A stretch of DNA of 37,527 nucleotides from Candidatus Kaiserbacteria bacterium GW2011_GWA2_52_12 (GTDB lineage Bacteria > Patescibacteriota > Minisyncoccia > Phycocordibacterales > UBA2100): NCBI GenBank assembly GCA_001004345.1, contig LCQW01000004.1, forward strand, positions 1 to 37,527, given 5' to 3'. Below the pieces are notes generated by a model. That model was given only the letters and a program-made list of their open reading frames with translations, was not told the origin of the DNA and searched no databases. Positions 1 through 9,289 of this stretch are shown one piece after another (position 1 is the first letter of the stretch; each line of letters begins with the position of its first letter). The translations under genes and the position numbers were made by a program.

Positions 1-1183
1 CCTGTCCCCCGGTGTCACGATCACGAAGAGTGACTGTGTCATCTTCGAGTGTTTGAAAATCGATCGTGATACATGCAGGGGTGCCAATCTCATCCTGACG
101 GCGGTACCGTTTGCCGATGTTGCCGTTGTCATCCCACATAACCTTTCCAACGATTTGTTTTTTGAGCACCTGATATACTTCCCGCGCCTTCGCCACCAAT
201 TCCGGCTTATTTTTGAGGAGCGGAAAGACCGCTGCTTTGACGGGCGCGACCGCGCGGTTGAATTTCAGATACGTGCGCATCTCCTTCGTCTCGCCGGAGT
301 CTTGTGCGGAGGCGGGACCTCCGAGTTCGTCCTCCGTATATGCGGAAACAAAAAGAGCAAGAATGGTGCGGTCAATACCAAACGATGGTTCGATTACGTG
401 CGGCACAATACTTTGTCCATCCTCATCCTGCATCGCGAGACTCTGCCCCGATACCTTATCGTGCGCAGAGAGATCGAAGTCGGTGCGATACGCGAGACCG
501 CAGAGCTCTTTTCGGCCAAATGGAAAATCAAACTCAAAATCTATCGTACGCTTCGAGTAGTGTGCACGATCTCCATCGCCCACTTCAAGTTCATGCATCG
601 AGTCAGCGGAAATACCGACGGCCTCGTTGAACGCGTGCACATTGGTGCGCCACTCTTCAAATGCGGCCTTCCATTCGCCAGGCCGTACAAAATATTCTAT
701 TTCCATCTGCTCAAATTCGCGGGAACGAAATACGAAATCACGCGGTGCTATCTCGTTACGGAATGCTTTTCCGATCTGTGCGATACCGAACGGCAACTTC
801 GGGTGCAGCGAATCAACAACATTCTTGAAATTCAAAAAAATACCGCCGGCCGTCTCGGGACGCAGGTACGCAATAGTCGCCTCTTCTCCCGCACCGACCG
901 ACGTTGCGAACATCGTATTGAACATTGTGTCACCGAGCGGATCGGCAAACCCCGACACATGGCCACTCGCTTCCCATGCACGCGGATTAAGTATGATCGC
1001 CGAGTCGATCCCACACATATCATCCCGATCCTGCACGAACATCCGCCACCACAGCTGTTTGATGTTGTTCTTGAGCTCGATGCCGTACGGGCCGTAATCC
1101 CAAAAACCGGAAAAGCCGCCGTAAATTTCACTACCCGGATATATAAATCCGCGGCGTTTGCACAGCGACACTATTTTTTCCAT
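1..1183 (-). CDS. glyS: Glycyl-tRNA synthetase (class II, dimeric type), C-terminus cut by window edge
   Basis: This gene charges tRNA-Gly with glycine in the cytoplasm. The minus-strand reading frame is open for 394 codons to the window edge and translates to a recognisable alpha2-type GlyRS: an N-terminal KRRGFIYPGSEIYGG segment, the class II motif 2 region (FRNEIAPRDFVFRSREFEQME), a PSFGIDRT motif 3, and an anticodon-binding domain ending near TVTLRDRDTG, which is close to the usual C-terminus. I chose the ATG at 1183 because GAGGT lies about 5 nt upstream; an in-frame ATG at 1198 is the alternative and has no clear ribosome binding site. It is the last of a minus-strand run ileS-recO-surface protein-glyS with short gaps. 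Family assignment is secure. Confidence 0.95.
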   Translation of the reverse strand, partial: MEKIVSLCKRRGFIYPGSEIYGGFSGFWDYGPYGIELKNNIKQLWWRMFVQDRDDMCGIDSAIILNPRAWEASGHVSGFADPLGDTMFNTMFATSVGAGEEATIAYLRPETAGGIFLNFKNVVDSLHPKLPFGIAQIGKAFRNEIAPRDFVFRSREFEQMEIEYFVRPGEWKAAFEEWRTNVHAFNEAVGISADSMHELEVGDGDRAHYSKRTIDFEFDFPFGRKELCGLAYRTDFDLSAHDKVSGQSLAMQDEDGQSIVPHVIEPSFGIDRTILALFVSAYTEDELGGPASAQDSGETKEMRTYLKFNRAVAPVKAAVFPLLKNKPELVAKAREVYQVLKKQIVGKVMWDDNGNIGKRYRRQDEIGTPACITIDFQTLEDDTVTLRDRDTGGQ

Positions 1184-1226
1184 CGTTACCTCGGTCATGA
1201 ATCTTGAGTGTAGCGCGAAATGCGGA

Positions 1227-3215
1227 TTATTTCACCACCGTCGAGTTCGCCGAGGAAAATCCCTGATCAGTCCCGATGACGATGTCGCCGGATGATTTCG
1301 CGGGCGATGCGAGATTGGTCGTCACATTCGGAAGAGTGCGGGTGATCGAGCCTCCGGTTGCACTGTCGATGCCTTGGAATTTAATGCTTTGCAAAAGCGG
1401 CGGCTCTTGACCTATCTGGCTCGTCGATGGCGTGAACGCGATGGCTATCGCCGCCTGACGCGGCGGCACGCCGTTCAACCCGACTCCCGGCTCGATATCA
1501 CCCACGTTCCACGTCAGGGACCCGTCTTCCTGATTGAAGGTGATCTTCTCCGATGGCGGAGAATATTTCCCGACCCACCGCACATTAGGCGGTAATGTCG
1601 CTTTTACGGTCGCGCCGGTTATCTTGTTGGTGGTGTTGTTGATGGTGAAGACGAGTGCGTACGTGGTCTCGACGTTGGCTTTCGGCGGCACCGGGCCCGT
1701 TGAGCCGAACGGATTCTGATAGTAGAGACCCTGCGCGACAAGCTGCAGATCGCTTGCGAGCGCGATCTTCGCCCGTATGGTCGACTGCAAATTTTCCGGC
1801 ACCCCCGCTTCGGAGACACGATCGCCCGCCGCATTGATCGCTATGTCGATGTACGGACTGGTCAGTCCCTGCAATTCATCACTGGTCGGCATGTTGAAAT
1901 TGAAACCGACAACGCCATGATCGCCTGGCGCGAGAGTCGCAAGAGCGCCATTGGTCGTTGTTTTATCCCAATACATGGAGTTGTCGTTCGAGCGGTAAAA
2001 ACCGTCTATCGAATGGACGGCCGAGCCGTCGATCTGCACGCCGCCGAGCCGCGCGACAATGACGGCATTGGTGATCGCGGATGTAAGGTTGTTCTCATAA
2101 TTGATAGCCACCGTGACGATCTCGCCCGGTGACACGACGACCGTCGAATTGGTCGCTTTGTTTATCGTTGCGGCAAGCGTGAGGAACGGCTTGTTGATGC
2201 TCATGTGAAATGCGTAATCGGAAAGAGTCGTGTCGATCTTCTGTGTCGTCGGTTCTTTTCTCGTCCCCGCCGTGAAATGAAATACGCGCTCATCCGATTG
2301 TTCGCCCTTGAGTGTCCCTTGTATCGTGATCGTGCGTTTGCTCCCCGGAGGAAAATCGCCGAGCGCCCAGAGATTACTGCTCACGACTGGCGGATCCGCT
2401 GAAGTGACTTTGAATCCGAACGGATATTCCGCACTCAACAGAATGTCTTTGACGGGAACGCTCGCATTGGAAGCGACGGTAACGGTGAGGAGTATCGGCT
2501 GTCCGGAGGTCGTCTCTGTCTTTCCGTCGACGGAAATGGACAACGGCGACGACGAAAACGTGATGGCGTAATCATTGGACGCGGCGAAAATCGCACTCGA
2601 ACCGCTCAAGTGATATTCGAGTTCCACCTTGATGACCGCCTTGTCACCTTCATTGCCGGCGAACACCGCTTGCACAGTGCCTTGCCGACGGCCACCGGAT
2701 TCGATCGTGCCGAGCGTGATGCGCTGCGTCGTGAGGTCGGACACGAAATCAGCCGGTGAGCGCGTTCCTTTCGGGTACGTAATGACGAGGTCCGCGAGTT
2801 CAAGCGGGACCTTGTTGCGATTGGTCACCACGAGTTGCAGCTGTGCGGGCTGGCCTCCCGAGACCTGCGATGGCCCCGCGACGGCGATATCGATGTTGTT
2901 GGGAGAAGTAGGAATGCTGCCGATGCCAAAGGTGAAATAGTAGATGAAAAAGAACACGGCGCCGAGAAAGAACAGGCCCGAGCCGGCGAGTATCCACCAG
3001 AAAATATTCCGCAAGAAATTCATAGAACGCGGGGCGACGATCTCTTTCTTCACCTCCTGTTCCGGTCTTTTCCAATCGTCGTTCACGAGCGGTTTCTCCT
3101 CCGTAAGCTCGCGGCGCTCGCGATTCCGCAACGTGTCCGCTATCGAGCGCGAATACATCGCCCGTCGCAGGCGCTCGATGCGCTCATCCTCATGGTGGGG
3201 AGGTTGCGGGTCCAT
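1227..3215 (-). CDS. Membrane-anchored DUF11-like surface protein
   Basis: A 662-residue protein with a charged cytoplasmic N-terminus (about residues 1-65), one strong transmembrane segment (about 68-95, rich in F, W, L) and a long extracytoplasmic part. The outer part looks like repeated beta-sandwich domains of the DUF11/conserved-repeat type: recurring phrases such as QLQLVVTNRNKVPLELADL, VTVASNASVPVKDILLSAEY and VFTINNTTNKITGATVKATL have the spacing of Ig-like repeats. No catalytic motif is visible, so an adhesive or structural surface role is an inference. A -10-like box TATTAT (3223-3228) lies 7 nt before the ATG, suggesting a leaderless mRNA. It sits 26 nt after recO and about 40 nt before glyS. 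Confidence 0.75.
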   Translation of the reverse strand: MDPQPPHHEDERIERLRRAMYSRSIADTLRNRERRELTEEKPLVNDDWKRPEQEVKKEIVAPRSMNFLRNIFWWILAGSGLFFLGAVFFFIYYFTFGIGSIPTSPNNIDIAVAGPSQVSGGQPAQLQLVVTNRNKVPLELADLVITYPKGTRSPADFVSDLTTQRITLGTIESGGRRQGTVQAVFAGNEGDKAVIKVELEYHLSGSSAIFAASNDYAITFSSSPLSISVDGKTETTSGQPILLTVTVASNASVPVKDILLSAEYPFGFKVTSADPPVVSSNLWALGDFPPGSKRTITIQGTLKGEQSDERVFHFTAGTRKEPTTQKIDTTLSDYAFHMSINKPFLTLAATINKATNSTVVVSPGEIVTVAINYENNLTSAITNAVIVARLGGVQIDGSAVHSIDGFYRSNDNSMYWDKTTTNGALATLAPGDHGVVGFNFNMPTSDELQGLTSPYIDIAINAAGDRVSEAGVPENLQSTIRAKIALASDLQLVAQGLYYQNPFGSTGPVPPKANVETTYALVFTINNTTNKITGATVKATLPPNVRWVGKYSPPSEKITFNQEDGSLTWNVGDIEPGVGLNGVPPRQAAIAIAFTPSTSQIGQEPPLLQSIKFQGIDSATGGSITRTLPNVTTNLASPAKSSGDIVIGTDQGFSSANSTVVK

Positions 3216-3241
3216 CGCATAAATAATATCACGCCCTCTCG

Positions 3242-3829
3242 CTAAAGATGCGTTTCGGCGATGGCTTTATTGATAGATGAAAGCAATTTGTCGCGCAGGC
3301 CTTCGGCTTCTTGCAGGTGGGCATTGCCATACGCGGTGTGGGTGAATAGTGCGGTCTGTAGCGCTTCGGCAGAAAGGTAGCCGAGCGCAAAGAGGACGCG
3401 CGCTACACATACTATTTCAATGGTTGCCCACGCGCTCACCGAGTTTTGCATCAATGTGTCATGCGCTTCCGCGAGTGTGGCAAATAGAAAGTCGTTTTTT
3501 TCTTCGCCATGCACGAGCCGCAACGTAAGCTCGGCGATGCGCGCATAGGCGCGAGCCCCCTCACCGCCCGCAATCCTAGAGGTGTCGCCTCTAGGATATT
3601 GAGCGGCGGCACCGGCGACCCGCCAGCCTGTCCTGCCGCGCACCAGCGATACGTCGGCGCGCGCATAGCTCTGGAGCGCATAGCGCATCTTGGACCGCTC
3701 GGTGCGAACGGCGCTCGCCCGTGCGCGCACGAGCCCGAAATCTTTTGTGTAGAGCGAAAAGACGCGGTCATTCTCCCCGCTCGGACGAGAGCCGAGGACG
3801 AGCGCCTCTGTTTGATATTTCTGATACAT
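3242..3829 (-). CDS. recO: DNA repair protein RecO
   Basis: RecO promotes RecA loading in RecFOR recombinational repair by annealing and binding single-stranded DNA. The 195-residue product starts with the typical OB-fold N-terminus (YQTEALVLGSRPSGENDRVF followed by SLYTKDFGLVRARASAVRTE) and then a helical region. It is shorter than the usual ~240 residues, and I see no cysteine cluster corresponding to the zinc finger found in many RecO proteins, so it is a reduced version. The start codon is 2 nt after the ileS stop, indicating cotranscription and translational coupling. Confidence 0.85.
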   Translation of the reverse strand: MYQKYQTEALVLGSRPSGENDRVFSLYTKDFGLVRARASAVRTERSKMRYALQSYARADVSLVRGRTGWRVAGAAAQYPRGDTSRIAGGEGARAYARIAELTLRLVHGEEKNDFLFATLAEAHDTLMQNSVSAWATIEIVCVARVLFALGYLSAEALQTALFTHTAYGNAHLQEAEGLRDKLLSSINKAIAETHL

Positions 3830-3831
3830 GC

Positions 3832-6684
3832 TTACTCAAACTCTATAGTGGTATTCGTCGCCTTTTGGACCTGATCGATATTTTTTTCTATCACGGCGCG
3901 ATTCTGCGTTCGCATGCGATGGGTCACGTGCTGGCCCGGCCGTAGATTCGATTCTTTTCTGAACGCCTGAATTTCGCGTATCGCATCACGCACTATTCCC
4001 TCTTCGCGAAGCTCATCGGTAAGGGTCGTATCGAGCGAAAGCTTGTCCGCCTTGGCAACGAACTTTACGTTCACCTCATCGGCAATGAGATTGGCGAATT
4101 CTACCGGAAGGTGCACGGGAATCTCCAGTATCTGCAGTGGCTGGCGCACTTTGATGCCCGCCTTCTCGCGCGCTTCGAGCGCCTGCGAGACGATGCCGCG
4201 CGCAGCACGCATCATGTCGAGCAGTGCTTTATTTTTGTTGCCGCCAAAGAGCCGAGCCAGAAAACCGGTCGGCGTAGATACATCCGGCCAACTCGCCAAA
4301 TGTGCACTCTCTTCGTCTTCCTCTTCCCGAACAGCTTGGAAAAGATACTCCGCGAAGAACGGCATGGACGGGGCGATGACGAGCGAGAGACGGTGAAGCA
4401 CGAAGCGCAGCGTCGCGAGTGCCGCTTGTTTACTTGCCCCGAGCTCTGTCGAGGGGTCAGCATCCGTTTTGAATCGGTCGCGTGAGCGGCGCAAGTACCA
4501 CACCGATAGGTCGTCGATGAAATCGGCGATAGGGCGCATCGCAGTGTCCAGTGTGTACTCTTCGAATCCTTCCGTCGCTTCCAGTATGAGTTCGTCGAGA
4601 CGGGCAATGATCCAGCGGTCGAGCACGTTCGTGCTCTTCCAATCACGCACCGTACCGCCTGCCCCGAGCGTGGTCGAGGGGTCGTCGTACAGTTTCCAAA
4701 ATGCGAGCACGTTGTTGAGACGCCCGAGATTTTTCTTCACTATCTCATCCACCATGCGTTCATCGAAATTCTTCGAGTCCCCCGGCGCGTTCACGGTGAA
4801 CATGAAATAGCGCAGTGCGTCCACCCCGTATTTCGATATCATCGCATTTGGATTGACGACATTGCCGACGGATTTCGACATTTTCTTTCCCTTGGCATCA
4901 AGTACGTGGCCGAGGCAAATGACATTCTTGTACGCTTTCCCCTTCCCCATGATGCCGCCCACGGCATGCAGCGTGTAAAACCACCCGCGCGTCTGGTCGA
5001 TAGCCTCACAAATATAGTCGGCGGGATACGGAAGTTCTTTGCCTTCAAAGAGCCCGCCAGCGGCAAAATCGAAGGGATAGTGATCCTGCGCAAATGGCAT
5101 CGCGCCCGAATCGAACCACACGTCCAATACTTCGGGCACGCGACGCATCACGCCATCACATTTCTCGCACTGGAAGATTAGTCCGTCGAGGTGCGGGCGG
5201 TGCAAGTCATTGGGCGCGCTTCCGGCCTTCTCCTTGAGCTCGGCAACGCTTCCGATGACATCGAAATGTTTGCATGTATCGCACTCCCAGATAGGGAGCG
5301 GTGTACCCCAGAAACGGCTGCGGCTGATGGCCCAATCTTTAAGCTCGCGGAGCCATTCGCCGAATCGTCCGTCCTGAATGTGCCCGGGCTCCCAGTGGAT
5401 GGTCTTGTTCTCGCGTATCAAATCGTCTTTTATCTCTGACATTTTTATATACCACGAATCATCGGCGTAATAGATGAGCGGCGTTGTACAGCGCCAACAG
5501 AACGGGTACGTGTGCGTTATCGTTTCTTTTCTGAAAAGAAGAGCGCGGTCCGCCAAGTCCTGCATCACCCATTCATCGGCTTTTTTGAAAAACATGCCTT
5601 GCAGCGGCCCCGCATCAGTAGTGAATTTTCCGTCCTCGCCGACGAGGTGATGTTTTGGTAGTCCGACCTTCGTCCCGAGTTCGAAGTCGTCGGCACCGTA
5701 CATGACGGCCGTGTGCACGATACCGGTGCCGTCGGTCGTGGAAACAAAGTCCGCCGCATACACTTTGTACGCGTTTACCAACTTTCCTTTTTCTTTTTCC
5801 GGCACCGTGTTGTTCAGGTATGGAAAGAGTGGCTCGTATTCTCTGCCGACCAATTCGCCCCCCTTCACCTCCGCAAGCAACTGTGCATCCGGCAACACAG
5901 CTTCAAGCCGGTCTTTTGCCAGCCACACTATACCGGAGTCCGTTTGTACCTTTGCATAGACGACATCCTCGCCGACGGCGAGCGCGACATTGCCCGGCAG
6001 TGTCCACGGCGTCGTTGTCCACGCCATCAGATATTCCTCAGCGCCAATCAACTTAAATTTCACGTACACCGACGGGTCTGGTGTGTCTTCTTGGTATCCT
6101 TGCGCAACTTCGTGCGAAGAAAGCGCCGTGCCGCAGCGCGGACACCATGGAACAACTTTGTAATCTTTGTAAAGCAATTTTCGTCCGTACGCCGTTTTCA
6201 GAATATTCCACACCGACTCAATGTATGCGTTGTCAAACGTGAAATAGGTATCGTCATGATCCACCCAAAACGCGATGCGTTCGGTAAATGCTTTCCACTC
6301 GTCGATGTATCGCAGAACGCTCTCCTTGCACTTCGCATTGAATTTCGCAACGCCGTATGCTTCGATGTCTTGCTTGCTCTTGGAACCTATCTCCTTTTCC
6401 ACTTCAAGCTCCACGGGCAATCCGTGCGTGTCCCACCCCGCTTTGCGGCGCACATGGTATCCGCGCATGGTGCGATAGCGCAAAACAGCGTCCTTAAACG
6501 CGCGGCTTTCGAGGTGATGAATGCCGGGATGACCGTTGGCCGTTGGCGGACCTTCGTAGAATATGAATTCCCCTCGCGGCGCGCCTTTTTCGAGGGATTT
6601 CTTGAAAATATCGCGCTCGTTCCAAAAATCGAGTATCCGCTCCTCGCGCTCGGCCACCTCACTCTTCTGTGGTTCGTCTGACAT
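3832..6684 (-). CDS. ileS: Isoleucyl-tRNA synthetase
   Basis: A class I aminoacyl-tRNA synthetase of 950 residues that charges tRNA-Ile and edits valine. Visible signatures are a HIGH-type motif (GHPGIHHLESRAFKD), the GWDTHGLPVE segment of IleRS, an editing domain in the middle, KMSKSVGN, and a C-terminal anticodon-binding region. The open frame extends 74 codons further upstream to 6906, but that part has no IleRS similarity. The protein clearly starts at MSDEPQKSEVAERE (6684), preceded by AGGAAA. Zinc-type cysteine pairs (CPRCG, CDTCKH, CEKCDG) occur inside the catalytic and editing parts. RecO follows 2 nt later. Confidence 0.97.
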   Translation of the reverse strand: MSDEPQKSEVAEREERILDFWNERDIFKKSLEKGAPRGEFIFYEGPPTANGHPGIHHLESRAFKDAVLRYRTMRGYHVRRKAGWDTHGLPVELEVEKEIGSKSKQDIEAYGVAKFNAKCKESVLRYIDEWKAFTERIAFWVDHDDTYFTFDNAYIESVWNILKTAYGRKLLYKDYKVVPWCPRCGTALSSHEVAQGYQEDTPDPSVYVKFKLIGAEEYLMAWTTTPWTLPGNVALAVGEDVVYAKVQTDSGIVWLAKDRLEAVLPDAQLLAEVKGGELVGREYEPLFPYLNNTVPEKEKGKLVNAYKVYAADFVSTTDGTGIVHTAVMYGADDFELGTKVGLPKHHLVGEDGKFTTDAGPLQGMFFKKADEWVMQDLADRALLFRKETITHTYPFCWRCTTPLIYYADDSWYIKMSEIKDDLIRENKTIHWEPGHIQDGRFGEWLRELKDWAISRSRFWGTPLPIWECDTCKHFDVIGSVAELKEKAGSAPNDLHRPHLDGLIFQCEKCDGVMRRVPEVLDVWFDSGAMPFAQDHYPFDFAAGGLFEGKELPYPADYICEAIDQTRGWFYTLHAVGGIMGKGKAYKNVICLGHVLDAKGKKMSKSVGNVVNPNAMISKYGVDALRYFMFTVNAPGDSKNFDERMVDEIVKKNLGRLNNVLAFWKLYDDPSTTLGAGGTVRDWKSTNVLDRWIIARLDELILEATEGFEEYTLDTAMRPIADFIDDLSVWYLRRSRDRFKTDADPSTELGASKQAALATLRFVLHRLSLVIAPSMPFFAEYLFQAVREEEDEESAHLASWPDVSTPTGFLARLFGGNKNKALLDMMRAARGIVSQALEAREKAGIKVRQPLQILEIPVHLPVEFANLIADEVNVKFVAKADKLSLDTTLTDELREEGIVRDAIREIQAFRKESNLRPGQHVTHRMRTQNRAVIEKNIDQVQKATNTTIEFE

Positions 6685-6710
6685 TTTCCTATCGTACCAA
6701 AAGAGAGCGA

Positions 6711-6732
6711 CCGCCGCGAATCTTCGCGGCGG
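6711..6732 (-). terminator. Hairpin terminator after the PQ-loop gene
   Basis: A perfect 10-bp inverted repeat (CCGCCGCGAA / TTCGCGGCGG) with a 2-nt loop lies 30-50 nt past the stop codon of the PQ-loop-like gene. On the minus strand it is followed by a moderately T-rich CTCTTTT. It separates this gene from ileS. The weak T tract makes it an imperfect intrinsic terminator. Confidence 0.5.
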
Positions 6733-6761
6733 CCGCAACGTATGAATACTGTCCGTCTCGT

Positions 6762-7418
6762 TTATTTGATCCGGGTTGGATCGAGTCGCACTGCAAGCCT
6801 GTAAGTCTGCATATACAGAACTCCGAAGACGAGCGCTGTACCGGCGATGAACAGGTCTTTCAGCGCGAGTCCGTAGAATATCCAAAATACGCACACAATC
6901 CCCCACATGAGCGCGAACCTTGGATTAAATCCCGCGGATGTTCCTTTTTCTTTCATCGTCTTGATCTGCTTCAGGGGTCCCGAAAAGGCGATCACAGACG
7001 CTGCCATGTAGAAATACGCTTTCCACGGAAACATCACATCAATCACAACCGCCAGCATCCACAGACAAAGAACGAGCCCCTCATTTGCCGTGAAGCCTTT
7101 GATCCGCCAGAGGCGCCACAGAATGATGAAAAACCAGGGCCCGAGCATAAGAGAGTTGAACAGCAATCCGCCACTACCCACGTCGGCACCATAGATGAGA
7201 AATATACCGAAGTAGCCCGTCATCGTGACGATAAGCGTGGTGTCGACTCCGTCGGCACTCGTGGCCGACCACAGCGTTTTCAATTGCGCGAGTTCGCTGG
7301 GCAACTGAAGAGCGAGCGTCAGAACGACGGTACATAGGAATCCGAACGTGAGAGCATTGTACCCCCACTGTTGATACTCTTGCACCCCAGAAAGCACATC
7401 GATGAGCGACGCCGACAT
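6762..7418 (-). CDS. SWEET/PQ-loop-like multi-pass membrane protein
   Basis: A 218-residue, about seven-helix membrane protein. Two regions look like the triple-helix bundle of the PQ-loop/SWEET superfamily: LPSELAQLKTLWSATSADGV followed by two helices in the first half, and GPLKQIKTMKEKGTSAGFNP followed by WGIVCVFWIFYGLALKD and a last helix in the second half. Each pairs a P(x)Q-like turn with a W..YG-type helix. Known family members move sugars (SWEET, SemiSWEET) or amino acids (PQ-loop lysosomal transporters); the substrate here cannot be told. The start at 7418 is fixed by a textbook AGGAGG 5 nt upstream; eight further upstream codons in frame are probably untranslated. A promoter lies at 7453-7481. 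Confidence 0.6.
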   Translation of the reverse strand: MSASLIDVLSGVQEYQQWGYNALTFGFLCTVVLTLALQLPSELAQLKTLWSATSADGVDTTLIVTMTGYFGIFLIYGADVGSGGLLFNSLMLGPWFFIILWRLWRIKGFTANEGLVLCLWMLAVVIDVMFPWKAYFYMAASVIAFSGPLKQIKTMKEKGTSAGFNPRFALMWGIVCVFWIFYGLALKDLFIAGTALVFGVLYMQTYRLAVRLDPTRIK

Positions 7419-7452
7419 TCGCGCCTCCTGCGTTAACAACACACTATGAAAA

Positions 7453-7481
7453 ACTATAACACTTCTATGAAGGAAAGTAAA
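7453..7481 (-). promoter_or_regulatory. Sigma70-like promoter for the PQ-loop gene
   Basis: Minus-strand TTTACT (7481-7476) and TATAGT (7458-7453) are separated by exactly 17 nt. The box lies in the 69-nt gap between argS and the PQ-loop gene, about 35 nt before its ATG, leaving room for the AGGAGG leader. Confidence 0.5.
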
Positions 7482-7487
7482 TGCGCG

Positions 7488-9179
7488 CTACATTCTCTCC
7501 GGTGCTGAAATGCCGAGAATGTGGAGGCCGTTTTTGAGCGTGCAACACACGGCACTTGTGATGGCTACTTTATGCGCTTGCGTATTCGAGCCGTCGAGAA
7601 TCTGTTCGGTGGCATACCACCGGTTAAAGAGCGAGGAGACCTCAACGAGGTATGTAGTGACGTGGTGCGGCTCCCGCTCCAGAGATGCGCGCAAAACAAC
7701 TTCAGGGAAGCGGTGCAGAAGTCGTGCAAGATCAGAGATTTCCGCGCGTTCATCGAATCGGGGGGCGATGTTTTGTTCAGCCGCTTTTTCAACGACCGCG
7801 CGCGTTCGCGCATGTGCATACTGCAAATACGGGCCCGAATCACCTTCGACGGAGAGCGCTCGTTCACGGTCGAAAATAATATCTTTGCTCGTGCCACCTT
7901 TCAGTATTTGGAATTTAATCGCCCCGACGGCAATATCCTGCGCAAGTTTCTCGTGATCTGCGGCACGACTTTCCTTGGCGCGCCCCCGCGCTACATCCGT
8001 AAGATCACCAATGAGGGATTCCCCGGTCACCACGTTGCCGGTGCGTGACGACATCTTTCCTTCTGCGAATCTCATCATCCCGTGCGTAACGTGCCGGATC
8101 TTCCTCGCGATATCGGGCATTACTTCGTTCATCGCCGCAAGTACAACCTGAAAGTAATCAGCCTGCTCGTGTGCCGTGACTGTAATCGACTCATCAAAAC
8201 TCCAAGTCTTCGCCTTCAACTCAGCTAACCCGAGCTCTTTGGTCTCGTATGTCGGCAAGCCCTTTGATGTAATGAAGACACGCGTATGGAGCCCAACTTT
8301 CTCGCCTTTGTAGACGACAGCCCCGTCGCTCGATTCAAACACTTCCGGATGCGCCTTCACGATGGCCATTCCCTTCCTGGCAGTCTCACTCTCAAAGAAG
8401 TAGTGGTCGAATTTGGTGCCGAGAATTTCGTAGATTTTTTCGAAATGCTTTAGAGATGCCTCACGGCCCTCATCATAAATTGCGTTCACAGCACTATCGG
8501 CCCGCGAATAGACCAGCGCATTTATCTCGTCTATTTCCTTTTTTGCCATCTCATCGGTTTCATAGGCCTTGTTTCCAACAATATATGCATCGCCCCAACT
8601 GCCTCCGGGAACTTTGCTATTTTTTACAGCCCATATCGTTTTTGCCACATGCGGACCTACATCACCCTGATAATTGGCGCGCTTCACTTCGGCACCGGAG
8701 AATTGCAACAGTCGCGATATGGATTCACCGATCGCATTACTCATCAAGTGGCCAATATGGAATTCCTTGAACGGGTTCGGGTCGGTGTATTCGACCATTA
8801 TTTTTTTGCCATCAAGAGATTTGTTGGAACCCCACTTCTCATCTTCTGTGGCTGCGTTGATCGAACTCGTAAGTGCATTTGATGCGAGATAAAAATTGAT
8901 GAATCCGGGCCCCGCGATCTCGATCTTTGAGATGCCGTCGACCGCGCCAAGCGTCTCACCCGTAGGGCTACGACCGAGGGCAGCGACAACCTCTTCCGCC
9001 AGCGCGCGTGACGATCTTCCCGCCTGTTTTGCATATGCAAGCGCGACGCCCGTCGCATAATCGCCGTTCTTCAGATCATTCGTGTGTTCGATGATTATTT
9101 GTTCCCCCGCGACAGAAATGCCCGCCTTTTGAAGGGCTCCTGCTAGGGCCTTTTTCAATTGCTCCCGCATGAAAGCCAT
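7488..9179 (-). CDS. argS: Arginyl-tRNA synthetase
   Basis: A class I synthetase of 563 residues that charges tRNA-Arg. It shows the N-terminal additional domain (NGDYATGVALAYAKQAGRSS, then AGPGFINFYL), a HIGH-type motif in VEYTDPNPFKEFHIGHLMSN, the QGDVGPHVAK segment, and a C-terminal helical anticodon-binding domain (ADHEKLAQDIAVGAIKFQIL, YAHARTRAV). The KMSKS loop is replaced by GKMSSRTGN, as is common in ArgRS. The ATG at 9179 is preceded by a weak GGGA; an in-frame ATG three codons later is possible. A divergent gene remnant (9239-9289) starts about 60 nt upstream on the other strand. Confidence 0.97.
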   Translation of the reverse strand: MAFMREQLKKALAGALQKAGISVAGEQIIIEHTNDLKNGDYATGVALAYAKQAGRSSRALAEEVVAALGRSPTGETLGAVDGISKIEIAGPGFINFYLASNALTSSINAATEDEKWGSNKSLDGKKIMVEYTDPNPFKEFHIGHLMSNAIGESISRLLQFSGAEVKRANYQGDVGPHVAKTIWAVKNSKVPGGSWGDAYIVGNKAYETDEMAKKEIDEINALVYSRADSAVNAIYDEGREASLKHFEKIYEILGTKFDHYFFESETARKGMAIVKAHPEVFESSDGAVVYKGEKVGLHTRVFITSKGLPTYETKELGLAELKAKTWSFDESITVTAHEQADYFQVVLAAMNEVMPDIARKIRHVTHGMMRFAEGKMSSRTGNVVTGESLIGDLTDVARGRAKESRAADHEKLAQDIAVGAIKFQILKGGTSKDIIFDRERALSVEGDSGPYLQYAHARTRAVVEKAAEQNIAPRFDERAEISDLARLLHRFPEVVLRASLEREPHHVTTYLVEVSSLFNRWYATEQILDGSNTQAHKVAITSAVCCTLKNGLHILGISAPERM

Positions 9180-9238
9180 TGTATCCCAAAAGTTTGTGGT
9201 ATTCTCGGAGCAGCTCCGGAACTTTGAAAGGATGGGTA

Positions 9239-9289
9239 ATGGTACCGAAAATCGTGCTCACCGGTGGCCCGTGCGCCGACGATGATTAA
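9239..9289 (+). pseudogene. Truncated 5' end of a P-loop (NadR-like) ATPase gene
   Basis: A 16-codon plus-strand frame, preceded by a good AAAGGA ribosome binding site, reads MVPKIVLTGGPCADDD and then stops. The phrase KIVLTGGPCA matches the start of a family of small NadR-like AAA kinases whose Walker A loop continues GKTT. Here the sequence breaks right after the first part of the P-loop. The break point is next to the end of the RelE gene, whose stop codon overlaps the remnant's stop on the opposite strand. I infer that arrival of the RelBE module, or a deletion, destroyed the ATPase gene. The short length makes this a moderate-confidence call. Confidence 0.45.

Noticed and set aside
53-1207. 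384-codon plus-strand open frame
   Set aside because: It is the antisense shadow of glyS; the minus strand gives an unmistakable glycyl-tRNA synthetase.
5713-6681. 322-codon plus-strand open frame
   Set aside because: Antisense shadow of ileS.
6685-6906. 74-codon N-terminal extension of ileS
   Set aside because: No synthetase similarity; the normal IleRS N-terminus begins at 6684 with AGGAAA upstream.
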